From Antennarius striatus (taxonomy: Eukaryota; Chordata; Actinopteri; Lophiiformes; Antennariidae), in the NCBI RefSeq assembly GCF_040054535.1, contig NC_090783.1, positions 3,523,501 to 3,587,500 on the forward strand: 64,000 bases of DNA. Reading direction: 5' to 3'. A program made the position numbers and the translations under genes. How positions within the stretch are numbered: the stretch's first letter is position 1; each line of letters begins with the position of its first letter. The notes under the pieces were generated by a model. The model did not search any database. It was not told the DNA's origin and saw only the letters and a program-made list of their open reading frames with translations. Of this stretch, positions 1 to 10,494 are shown in pieces.

Positions 1-1080
1 CCCCGCCGCCTCTGACACCACCGCCTCTCCTGTCTCGCTGAGAAACATCACACTGATGGCAGGACTGTTGTCGTTGACGTTCAGCACCTTCACCCCCACA
101 AAAGCGCTGCTGTACTCAGGCTGAACCCCGTTATCTCTCGCCCTGACGATCAACTCGTGGAACGGTTGAGTCTCGTAATCCAGCGGCTTGTTGAGGAACA
201 CCACCCCGCTGGTTTCGTTGATGGAGAAGAACTCGTTGGGATCGCTCTGACGCCGGATGATCTCGTAAAAGATCCTCCCGTTGTCGCCGAGGTCAAGGTC
301 AGAGGCGTGAACTCGACACACTGGAGACATGGCCGGAGCGTCCTCGGGCAGGGAGGTGTGATATTCGCTCTGGCTGAACACGGGCGGGTTGTCGTTCTCA
401 TCCAGGACGTGGATGTTCACCCGGAGCGTCCCCGTCCGGGCTGGGACGCCGCCATCGAAGGCCTCGATGGTGAGGGAGTAGAAGTCCCACGTCTCCCTGT
501 CTAGCTTGCTTACCAGGATGAGATCCAGACTCAGGTTGTTCTCGGATCCACTGCGATACTCCAGGTGGAACAAATCCCCCATCTCCCTCTCTGTGATCCG
601 GTATCCCTGGGTACCAAGTTCACCCTCATCCTCATCTTTAGCACCTTCCAGCTCAAAGCGACTCCCCAGGGGGCTCAGCTCTGATATTTCCAGATCCACC
701 TCCTCCGTGGGGAAGAGGGGTGAATGGTCATTCACGTCCCTCACCTCTATTTTCACTTTAATCATCTCCCCCGTCAGAGTCGCGGCCACAAACTCATACC
801 TATCCCTGCGCTCCCTGTCCAGGATCACGGCCGTGGAGATGATCCCCGTGTCGGCGTCTATTTCCAAGTCCTTGAACACGTAGGAGTCTCTGCTCTCTGA
901 GATGAGGAATCCGCTGCTTGGCCCGTTTAAACCCGCTCCGAGGTCTCCGACGATGGTTTTGGCGGGCAGACCCTCTTTAACGGACAGCGTCAGGTTGAAC
1001 ACCTGCCCGAGAGACTGCGCGCAAAGCAGCGACAGGATGAGCGTCCGAAGGACCGAGGCGGCGGCCTTTACGCGTCCCAT
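1..1080 (-). CDS. dchs2: Dachsous-type giant cadherin, first coding exon (partial)
   Basis: This open frame of 360 codons runs from an ATG at 1080 off the left edge. Residues 1-25 form a signal peptide with a hydrophobic core (LILSLLCA). Cadherin repeats follow: EC1 about 27-123 ending in DVNDH (115-119), EC2 about 124-235 ending in DENDN, EC3 about 236-341 ending in NVNDN (334-338), then the start of EC4. The LDRE and DYE calcium-binding motifs are present. The closest family I know is dachsous: the stretch LDRERRDRY and the EC3-EC4 link VMFLSETG resemble DCHS1. Dachsous cadherins are single-pass membrane proteins that bind FAT cadherins in planar cell polarity. Human DCHS2 lies beside PLRG1 and the fibrinogen cluster, as here, which favours dchs2 over dchs1. 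The exon has no internal stop. The remainder of the gene lies outside the window. Confidence 0.88.
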   Translation of the reverse strand, partial: MGRVKAAASVLRTLILSLLCAQSLGQVFNLTLSVKEGLPAKTIVGDLGAGLNGPSSGFLISESRDSYVFKDLEIDADTGIISTAVILDRERRDRYEFVAATLTGEMIKVKIEVRDVNDHSPLFPTEEVDLEISELSPLGSRFELEGAKDEDEGELGTQGYRITEREMGDLFHLEYRSGSENNLSLDLILVSKLDRETWDFYSLTIEAFDGGVPARTGTLRVNIHVLDENDNPPVFSQSEYHTSLPEDAPAMSPVCRVHASDLDLGDNGRIFYEIIRRQSDPNEFFSINETSGVVFLNKPLDYETQPFHELIVRARDNGVQPEYSSAFVGVKVLNVNDNSPAISVMFLSETGEAVVSEAAG

Positions 1081-2325
1081 TCCTCCGTGACGCACGTCTT
1101 CCGTCGGCAGAAGTGTGGCTACATATTTCAATATGTCAGGATTATTCTTCTCAATCAAATGTCGGAGCAGAAGCTGCAAACCAAATCTGTTGAACGCACC
1201 ATTTTAGCGCGATGCGCGCGTCATGATGTTCCGGCTCCAAACATTGCGTCGTAAATCTCCGATTTTGCGCACCGAGCGCCCGCAGAGTTCACCGGACTGC
1301 GTGAGATGAACGCACCACCTGGAGCGCGGCACGTCCCATGCGGGTCGCGTCCATCTGCGGCCCTGATTGCTTAAGATTTAATTAGGCCAAGAGATTATCG
1401 CGGTGCCGACAGGTGGTAGTAGCCGTTTGACTTGTTTAAGATCTCATGATGGACAGTAAGGAAATTAAATGATAAAAATCATGAAGGAGGAAACATAGAA
1501 GTAAAACTGAGGGTGAAATAAAAGTGAAAGAAGTTTTTCTTTTAGATGTAACCATAAAGTGTTCGAGTTGCGCCCTCTGCTGGTGGAAATAGAGAATGCA
1601 TGCAGAACAAAGTTCTAAATCTTGCAACTTTCTTAGATCACAGAATTGTTCTTAGAGCTACATTAAAACATTCTGTAAACTAAAACAACCCTAATTCGGT
1701 TATATTTAATGTCTAAACTCAGTTTTAAAATATTTTCTGACTCTGTCGGAGCTGCTTTATGACACCGTTGTGTTACAAACGCCAATGTTTATGAGTTACA
1801 CACATGATGTTTGTGACATTAAATTTTAAGTTTTACATCATTGTAAACACAGACTAAAATCCTTCTCTACAATCTCCTGCTCAACTAAAACATATTTGCT
1901 TTTTCTATTTAATTATAGGGGATGCGTTTAACGTTTATAACGTTTAAAACCTTTTTTACACCACAATAAATTAAAGAAATTCCTTAAAATGTGTTTGTTT
2001 TTTGCTTTTGCATACATATCTTTCAAATAAAACTGACATTACATGTATTATCCATAAAACATAACACACTTTATTTCATATGTCCAGTTTACACTTCGGA
2101 TCTACACCAATGAAACTTCCAGGATGTAATATAAGAGCCCTCATTGGTCCTGCAGGGATCCGTCCTCCCATTGGTGATTAAAGATGCCGTAACCAAGCAA
2201 CGGCAGTAACCTGAGATGTACAGCTCCGCAAACAAGCAGCATAGCGACTCTTTGTTTGGGTCGCTTCCCTCAGCAACTCGTCAGAATTAGAACTTACTTT
2301 CCTGTTTTTGTGGAGCAGCAGAGCG
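1081..2325. other. Divergent intergenic region between dchs2 and the TIR gene
   Basis: The two genes are head to head. The half next to dchs2 (1081-1400) is GC/CpG richer and could hold its promoter. The middle is AT rich with no convincing exon. The promoter-like cluster near 2107-2201 is listed separately. Confidence 0.5.
2107..2201 (+). promoter_or_regulatory. CCAAT boxes plus X-box (RFX-type) upstream of the TIR gene
   Basis: Three CCAAT motifs lie within 70 bp: forward at 2107-2111 and reversed (ATTGG) near 2143 and 2170. Fifteen bases further is GTAACC-A-AGCAAC at 2189-2201, an exact fit to the RFX X-box consensus GTNRCC N(0-3) RGYAAC. The start codon of the TIR gene is 125 bp downstream. 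X-boxes with a nearby CCAAT (Y-box) are known from ciliary and MHC class II promoters. The match is seen in the sequence; binding is inferred. Confidence 0.45.
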
Positions 2326-3651
2326 ATGCCGGCTCACGTCATGCTCTCCTACCAGTGGGACGACCAGGTTCTGGTGAAAAAGATCCACGACCGCCTCAAA
2401 GAAGACGGACTGCCAGTGTGGATGGACATCGAAGGAGGGGTGACGGGGAACATAAATGACTCGTGAGTACAGGGAAATGTGTTTGCGTGGGCGATGAAAT
2501 AGTGTCCGACTTGTAGATGAAGTCGAATCCTTGGCCCCCTCAGGATGGCTGCGGGCGTGGAGGAGGCCTTGGTCATTTGCCCCTTCATGACTCCGGCCTA
2601 TCAGGCGTCCCGCAGCTGTAAGAAGGAGCTGAACTACGCCGACACCAGGGAGGTCATCATCGTGCCGGTCATGCTGGCCAACAACTGGGAGGCCAGCGAG
2701 TGGCTGGGGCTGATCACCGCCGGCCTGCTGTGGGTGGACTTCAGGTGACTTCAACTTCTTGGGACACTCCAGCATCGATTCAGTCCCGTCGCCAAATTTC
2801 ACATCCGTCGGTGGTTTCCTCTTCCAGGACTGCAGGACGGGACGAGGACGACTTTGAGCTGTGTGTCAGGTCTCTGGAGGAGGAGATCATGTTCAACGCC
2901 GGCCACCTCCTGGCGATAGAAGAACCTCTGAGCGAACCGGATCATCCGGAACCGTCCAAGCCGTTCCTGAAGAAGAAACCGGGACGGAGGTTTCGCCACG
3001 CTCGCTCAAAGCTCTACATCCACGAGTCAGGTGGGCGGGGCTGTCAGCGCTAACGCTTGGGTCACTCAGGGTTCATCTAAATATTAAGAGATCTGGACAT
3101 TGAAATTGAAGACTTTTGACGATTCTCTTTATGTCTCGACCCGATTTCTCAGACCAGCAGCCGTCCGACTTGACCGATGACAGCAGAAACACAGTGGAGC
3201 TCAGCGAGACGCCTGGTCGTCACGGTTACTGGCAGGAGATTAAGGGTAAAGGATGTAAATACTACAAGAACGCTGTCACCAGCAGATACCTGGGTGAGTA
3301 CAGACACCAATATTCACAAACAGGAAGTACGTGAAAATGTGGGCTTTATTTAAACCGGAGCAAAATAAACTAAACGTCACATTCAAAGCTGGGAAAAAAA
3401 AAAAAAAAAGGGCTGATGTTTCATGATTTCGTCTGTCTGCAGGGTTGGACCCCGTCAGGAAACGGGTCCACTCTGAGTCCAGCCCGTCTTCAAGCGAGGA
3501 GTGGCTGCTGTTGGTGGATCCGACGGACCAGAGCCACCGGACGGCCGTCATCATCAAGAACAAACGCTCCGAGAGCTTCCTGACGGTTCAGGACGGCCGC
3601 CTCGTCGGACAGACGTCGTACAACCAAGACTGCAAATGGTTCTTAGAGTGA
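2326..3651 (+). CDS. TIR-domain protein with C-terminal beta-trefoil-like region (unnamed)
   Basis: I do not recognise a named gene. Five exons join in frame: 2326-2462, 2544-2744, 2828-3030, 3153-3293 and 3443-3651 (891 nt, 296 aa), all with GT-AG ends. The start is the first ATG of the TIR fold. Residues 1 to about 115 form a TIR domain: strand A (HVMLSYQW), BB-loop region (WMDIEGG, 32-38), helix C and strand C (ALVICPF). E74, in SCKKELNYA, sits where SARM1 and NAD-cleaving TIRs keep their catalytic glutamate. Residues 115-190 are charged and probably flexible. Residues 205-296 contain two similar units (YYKNAVTSRYL...WLLL and IIKNKRSESFL...WFLE) resembling ricin/fascin-type beta-trefoil repeats. 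There is no signal peptide or membrane segment, so a cytosolic protein is likely. The stop lies 103 bp from the plrg1 stop (convergent). The TIR call is firm; enzyme activity is inferred. Confidence 0.82.
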
Positions 3652-3698
3652 CAACAGAACGTTGACCGATGTTCTCTACAACAGGGAGTTTTGTAAAA

Positions 3699-3704
3699 AA
3701 TAAA
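3699..3704 (+). terminator. Polyadenylation signal of the TIR gene
   Basis: AATAAA lies 48 bp after the stop codon, and a second AATAAA follows at 3732-3737. Both fall in the 103-bp gap before the plrg1 stop, so the 3' ends of the two convergent transcripts probably overlap. Confidence 0.5.
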
Positions 3705-3754
3705 AATGTTGGTGTCGTAAAAAGGAAAACAAATAAAAAAAAGAAAGAAAATTG

Positions 3755-6700
3755 TTAGTATCTTTTTCTCTTGAGGATTTCTGGCTTCCAGTTGACGGGG
3801 TGGCTTTCTTCCGTCTGCAAGAGAGAGAGAAAGCGAGGTTTTGAGTAACGTTCTGGTGGAACGCGGTCGGGAACGTGAAAGCAGGACTCACGGCGCTGTC
3901 GTCCTCTTTGTAAACTTTAATGGTCTTGTCGGCCTCGGCGGTGATGAGTCGGCTCTCTGAGTGGTCGAACATGCAGGCGAAGATTCCCGACTCGCTGTCC
4001 AGGGACCCCGGCTGCACGGCGGCGTGGATCCGCTGGAAGTTGTAGCCCGTCCTCCAATCCCACAAGTGGATGGTTCCGTTGTCGGCTAGGGAGGAAACGG
4101 AAAGGATTCTGATGAATGATCATTTTGAGCTTTTGTATTTGTGTCGTCATCATCCGTCATAAAAGAGCGAATACCTCCAGACACCAGCACGCCGTCCGAG
4201 TTGACAGCCAGAGTGTTGATGATGGCGTTGTGTCCGGACAAGTTCTGGATGAAGTTGCCGTCTGGGAACATCCACTGCTTGATGTTGTCGGCGGAACCGG
4301 AAGCGAAGGTGTATCTACGACACGGAGAACAAGGATGAGAACACGCCAGGCGGTGTTACAGTCAGGTGTGACGCCGGGTTCCATTAGCTGCAGCATCGAC
4401 TCTAATTCAAGGTGCTAAAACAGAACAAGACAGCATGAAAACATCCGATGATGTCGACGCTCGCTTCGGATTTCAGACTCTTTCCGTGCGTGGATGAAAC
4501 GCCATGCAGAATTTAAAGTGTTCTTCTGAGGCAGAGCGGGAAAACACCATCGGATGACGCGTTTAGGTTCCCCCCCGGGAGAAAACCCCGATTGGGTTCT
4601 AACAGTTTGTGCTGCCGTCTCCGCGCCGCATCGCTCTCTGACATAACGTGTGACTCTGCACGTTTGAGAATAACACACTGCCTCCATTGAAGCTGTGAGC
4701 ATTACATCATCAGAAACTGATTGGTGTGCGGCGTGTGTTACCATGGCGATCATCTCCCATAAGTCTCACGCTCACACTGACGTCAGGCGGGTTCACTTAC
4801 TGTGTGGGGTGCAGGACGACACTTCGGACAGACTTCTTGTGATTGGTCAGAGTAGCTCTGGTTTTTCCAGCAATCAAGTCCCACAGTCTGATGGTCGAAT
4901 CGTGGCTTCCTGACACGAACAAACACCGACCAATCAGCTACGACTTCAAATTAGAATCAGGATTTACTGTTTAAATTAGAATCAGGATTTACCAGTGATG
5001 ATCTGCGGTTCTGCAGCCTGACACCTGACGGTGGCCACGGTGTTGGTGTGACCTGTTAGCGTGTGGACGTTAGCTTTCGTCCTGATGTCCCACACCTGCA
5101 CAAACAGGAAATCAGAGCAGATTAATCAGCAATCAAATCAGAACAGACATAATACTTGTGGGGAAAAAAAGTATTTAAATTCAATTGTGACCTTCTGGTT
5201 TTCCTTCTGTGATTTTAAATCACCTCATTTCAACATCGCCTTACGCTTTACGAGCAGAGAGCGATCTTACCCTCGCTGTGGAGTCTCGGCTGCACGTCAC
5301 CAACACGTCGATAGTTGGATGTAGGTCCACATCATACACAGCACTAAGGTGTCCGTGGTAATGCCTGATCACCTAAATGCACATATTGATGTTTGAGGAC
5401 AATCTAGGGATGCCAGTGAGATTCTTTTTTTTTTTTTTTGGCACACACTCGTCTAGAATCTCTTTATCACACCCTACCTTGTTGTACTCCAGATCCCAAC
5501 ACTTGACTTGCTTGTCTTCTCCACAGGAGAACAGGTAGGGGCTGCGATTGCTAACCGCCACACCGCGCACCGTGCTGATGTGTCCGGTCAGGGAGAGCTT
5601 CAGTTTCCCACTGGCTAGATCCCAGATCTGAGGGTGAAAGCAGCCGTTTGGTCATATCAGGAGCTTCCTAGAAGATTTCCAAAAATCCAGCACGAGCTCG
5701 ACTCACCTTTATTGTTCTGTCAGCAGACCCCGTCACAAACCACTGATTCCCAGGCTCCACAGCAATGGACCTCACCCAGCCCAGGTGACCACTGATGACC
5801 TGTCAGAGAAAACACACGACAATCAAAAATGAGACCTCCGTTTGTGAAGCATACCATCCACACGTCCGGAAGAGCTAGAACACTCCATACTCACCCGAAA
5901 TAATTTCCACGGGGGGTGCCACTGCGGTTTGGGCATTGTTGGTGCTTTCCGCACAAGTGAATTTCTGGTGCCGCCTCCCTCCATGAGTGACTAAAATAAA
6001 AACAATAGTTTTAAGTTCTGCACTCCTTTCAGGAATTTTATAGAAATGGCAGACAAGACATCAAAATATACCGACCAGAGCACCGGACCGCTCTGCCCCT
6101 CCTACATGACGATGGATGTCGACGACGCTGGCGGCCGTGCGGCTGGCATCCTGCCTAAGAGTCAACAACAGGTCACTGGTTGTTAAGTATTTGACCAGGC
6201 TGTATCAGGATACTGCAAACATACTCAAAATACATCCAATATTTAATGTTTGACCCACAATGCTACCAGAAGCGACCCACGGAGATTTACCTGGCTTGTG
6301 AGGGCGGTAAAGCCAGCGCCACGGAGTGGACTCCTGCTTCGCTTGGATTCCTGTGCAGCTTCGTTTCGGCCGTCAGAGCTACTCCTATTGACGCAAACAC
6401 ACAAGGAAAACCACATGAATAACACATATGAAAGCACAGAGTACGGCTAGATTAACAGCTGAGTACTTACCAGGACCGGAGGGGTAAGGGTGTGTCCCTG
6501 TGATCATGTATTCTGGGTCATCTCCTGATAGATATTAGGAAAAAACATAATTTAATGCCCAGAAAAAACACAAGAATATTGCTTTCAACTTCTTCTCCAC
6601 GTGTATCGTCCTCACCGGGCTGTGTGTAGCTCTGCTGGCTCTGCATGAGGGCAGGATGCTGAGAGACTCTGTCTTTGCATTCCTTTAGGACGGGCATGTG

Positions 6701-7894
6701 CAAAACAGCACCGTACTCAGTCTTCAGCTTCACACCCATCTTTACCTTGAAGCTGCATAAACAGGACCGAATACATTAAACTGTTTCACAATGATACAAC
6801 CAGATAAAGACAGGCTTTAACTATTGTGATCTGCTTCAAAATGGGATGCATATCTAGACACCAGCTTCCTGGATCCATCTGGAATCTTATCCCATTCCCT
6901 TTAGACCAGGGGTTTCAAACTCATTTTCACCGAGGGCCACATCAGTATAAGGGCTGTAATCAAACGGCCAGATGTAACTAATAAATATAACTAAAAGTAA
7001 CTCAATGTAACGTAAAATAAATGTAACTACTCATTAATGTTAAATAACTCTGAATTTATTACTTAATCAAGTTACAAACATTACAGTTACACAGAAAATA
7101 TATGTTTGTTGCTCTGTTATAAAATAAATCCCTTTAATTTGTCAGGTTATGAAACCCATAAAACTCCATCAATCAAGGATCAAACTATGGGCTCAATTAC
7201 CACATTGTGGGAAATGTAGTTTTTGGTCAAAGCACACTTTTGACCTATTTATTTTTAGACAGTCTGACCTTTTATAGTATCGCGGGCCACATTTGGCCCC
7301 CGGGCCTTGAGTATGACACATGACCTTTAGACTTATGCCTCCAGCTGCATCCTTAAAAATCCACCAGAGTTTAAATCGCATGTAAAACCGACGACACGTG
7401 ATTTGTCGAATCTTTTAAAGACACATCTGTACCAGACTATCACCTGGGCTCAGATTACACCCAGTTAAGATTTATCGATCCTTATAGAGTCGATATCATT
7501 ACTTATTGCTCTCAAAACTGAATTATTTTAGCTAGTAGTACCTTTCGTCATCTTGTGCGACGGACTTGGCATGGTCCGACACAAACATGTCATGCGTCCT
7601 TTTGAGGGACCTGAAGACCAGAGTGTGGACCGAGTGTTTCTGGACATCCTGTGGCAGAAAATATATGTCTTTAAAATACATTTACGACTAAAAGAAGACA
7701 GAATTGTTTTCTAAGTTACTCCTTTCTTGTATACAGAACAAATATAAATCGATCATAAACATCGATGTAACGCTGTCCAGCAATTAGCCGGGCCCGGTGA
7801 CGTTCAACAGCATTGAGAACGGGAGCAGAAAAAAAAAAGGGGGAAAAAAGAACTAACGGTGGAAATGTTTCACATCTCTACGTACCTCAGTCAT
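3755..7894 (-). CDS. plrg1: Pleiotropic regulator 1, spliceosomal WD40 protein
   Basis: There are fifteen coding exons on the minus strand: 7886-7894 (ATG ACT GAG only), 7542-7648, 6616-6752, 6471-6524, 6291-6384, 6076-6154, 5895-5990, 5707-5799, 5478-5627, 5271-5372, 4993-5095, 4801-4909, 4175-4314, 3892-4085 and 3755-3814. They sum to 1527 nt (508 aa; human 514). The protein starts [17 protein letters not shown], passes through HPYPSGPG and [10 protein letters not shown], and ends KRKRY. The C-terminal two thirds form seven WD40 repeats (for example [19 protein letters not shown]). PLRG1 is a core subunit of the Prp19/CDC5L complex that activates the spliceosome in the nucleus. Identity is near certain because almost every repeat reads like the human protein. 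Most introns are 80-150 bp; intron 2 is larger and holds a MITE. Exon 6 must use a weak GTCGGT donor to keep frame. Confidence 0.96.
4948..4992 (-). repeat. Tandem duplication covering a plrg1 splice donor
   Basis: Two identical 20-bp copies at 4948-4967 and 4973-4992 sit with a 25-bp period in an 83-bp intron. On the sense strand each copy begins GTAAATCCTG, which is the start of the intron, so the 5' splice site is followed 25 nt later by an exact second copy. Confidence 0.85.
6907..7324. mobile_element. hAT-type MITE with 8-bp target-site duplication
   Basis: This 418-bp element lies in plrg1 intron 2. It begins CAGGGGTTTCAAACTC and ends with the degenerate inverted counterpart (GGGCCTTGAGTATGACA...). 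Both ends carry the GGGCCACAT-type sub-terminal motif common in fish hAT MITEs. It is flanked by perfect 8-bp direct repeats CTTTAGAC (6899-6906 and 7325-7332), the duplication size typical of hAT transposition. There is no transposase frame; the interior is AT rich. It is non-autonomous and moderately old, as the terminal repeats match at only about ten of their first seventeen bases. Confidence 0.85.
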
Positions 7895-9166
7895 CGTGGG
7901 AAAATGTGAACGTAATGAAATTTAACAAGAGACTTTTTTTTAAAAAGGTAACAACTTGGTTGCAGTCAAACAAATATCACAATCGCAAAAACATGACCAC
8001 CTTCAAAAAAACCGTCCACTTCACAACCCGGAAGTAAACAAGAACGCTGTTCTTTGGATTCATTGAGCGCCGCCTGGCGGCCAGGAGGAGGAAGCTACTC
8101 AAACACTAATAAACTTTTCTAACTTCTTTGAAATTCTAATAATTTTTTTAAAATCTCACTTTAGATAATTTCCAGACCTCAATAACACTAAACTGTATCA
8201 CTGACTGGGACTTTTCGCTGCAGTAGTTACTTAGACTTTTACGTAACATTAAAATATTGGGACTTTTATTTGAACCTGCACTAGTAAACATTTGTCTTTC
8301 CTTACTGGCACTTAAAGTGATTACACAAGTACTGACAATGTGTTCCATGTTGTCTCCCACTCTTTTTTTACAACCTGTAGGCCAGAATGGGAGAGCTGCC
8401 ACAGCGAACAAACTTAGTTTTACCCCGCAGTGTAAACTTGATCGGGATCAAGCAAAAATATTTTAGTAAGACCTTAAATGTAATTTAAAAGAACCCCATA
8501 AATCCAGGTTTAAGTAAACGATCCGGATGCCTTAATTAACACATCTATTACTTATTGTTAATATGCACAGAATATAATGTGAATGAGTGCAAATAACAGT
8601 GAGAAGAGGACAAAGTGTTTATTCTTCGTCATGTACCAGGACAGAGAACATTCATAAATCATTATCCAGGCCTTCAATACCACAAAAATATACTAATCTG
8701 TGCAAAGTTCTTGCAAGGTTGACAGTTTATTTATTGTGACATCAATGTTAAAAACATTTTTTGACTAATAACTGTTGTTGATATAAAGGCATGCATGTGT
8801 GATGATGCACAAATGTTATTAGTTCGTACCACAAAGCAGACAAACTGTCCCGAACACCACGCTACACCAAAAAAGGAACCCGTAGTTTACCAATAAGTCT
8901 AAATCAAACATTGTGTAATGAATTGCACATTTACGAAATCTTAATTAAAAAAAAAAAAACTATTTCCATTGTTCAGACAGATCAAACGGACTACATATTC
9001 ACGCTCCTTGCTACATAAAATCCAACTCTTATTGTTCAATTCATCATATGTGATGAAGATATGTGAATTGAGCTACTCATTCCCTGTAATGTGTTTATAT
9101 ACCAGAGTCGCTCCATTTATTTTCATGCAATTGAAAAGCCAAACCATCGATGGTTCAGAAAATACA
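7895..9166. other. Intergenic region between plrg1 and fgg
   Basis: This is 1.3 kb of mostly AT-rich sequence with no convincing exon. In mammals the fga and fgb genes lie in the corresponding interval, but nothing here resembles a fibrinogen coiled-coil or C-domain. Confidence 0.6.
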
Positions 9167-9172
9167 TTTATT
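9167..9172 (-). terminator. Polyadenylation signal of fgg
   Basis: On the minus strand AATAAA lies 119 bp downstream of the fgg stop codon, a usual 3' UTR distance. Confidence 0.5.
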
Positions 9173-9290
9173 TTTTTTGCTCACAACAACATGGAAACAG
9201 GAGCAGAATACTGGATGATGGAGACACACCATGAAGTCAGACACGTGATGAGCACGTTGACGTCTGAACTGCCCAAACCGATCTTCTTTT

Positions 9291-10459
9291 TTAGTTTTCG
9301 AGTCCTCCAAACTGTTTGACACCAGTCTGCTGTCCGCCTGCCGTGATGCGACTGAGGGGAATGATCTTCATGGTGGTCTCTTTCAGGGAGTACCAGCGGT
9401 CGTGCCATGTGACCCAAATAATGCCATTGTCATAACCAAATTCACCTGCATCCTTTTCTGTGTACCTTCCATCTAGATAAAGAGAACAAGGAAACTTTAG
9501 AGCGGGTCTGAAATGATTTATGCATGAATCCAGCATCATGGCGCCCTTCACGTGTTTTCTTACTCAGATAGTATTTGCCGTTCAAATGTGCAGCGTGGCA
9601 TCTATTCATCCACCAGCCAGAGCCGTCCTGCAGAGCGCAGTTGCCGTCGTACTTGTCGTTGTCCCTGTCAAAAGTGCTGAACCAGATGCCGTTGTGAGAC
9701 GTGTAGTGCTTGTCGCTGGGATCGTCTCCGAAGTCAAAGCCATCGAAAGCATCTCCGGCATCACCGCCGAAGTAGTAACCGTATGTCAGACGGTACTTGT
9801 CGTCCTCTGATCCCACTCTGAACATGTTGTAGTCGGCGTATCTGCAGAAAAGAGGCCGGAAATAGTAGCTGCTGATTTCTAGAAACCTTTTCAATCGTTT
9901 TTTTTTCTCCCCCCCCCTCACAGGGAACTTTAAAGGTCATGTTTACTCCGTCAGTCACCCCCCGTTGAGCTCCTCTTTACGTCACCCCTTATTGTCTCTG
10001 TGCATCAGTGCTCCTACCTCTTGTTGCCCTCCCAGTCCACCAGCTCTATCCTCAGAACCGTCGGGAGGCTGGAACTGGTGGTCAGGAGGTGCATCTTCTC
10101 ATTACCGAGCCAGAACTCTGTGGAGTCGTCTGGTGAGAGGTAACCAAAGCCCTCCTTGTACTGGATCCAGTCCTTCTTGAAGTCCACGCTGCCATCGCGT
10201 CTCTGCGGACAGAGAACAATAATCAATTCCAGATTGAGAATTTTTTTTTTTTTTTCGTCTTTGAATATAAGACAAGAGAGTGCGAAGCTGATTAAAAGCG
10301 GCGCGTACCCTCTGAAGGACCGTGAAGCCACGTCCAAAGCTGTCGATCTCACAGTAGACCAGGAACTGCTGCGTGGCCTTCGCTGGCCTGATGTAGTAAA
10401 GACCGCTGACGGTGGCGCCCTTAGCTGCAACGTCCTGACAATCTGATTTAGAAAATAAG

Positions 10460-10494
<35 letters not shown>

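Noticed and set aside
7542-7648. Suspected frameshift in plrg1 exon 2
   Set aside because: On re-reading the line junction at 7620/7621 the exon is 107 nt and fully in frame; the summed coding length is a multiple of three.
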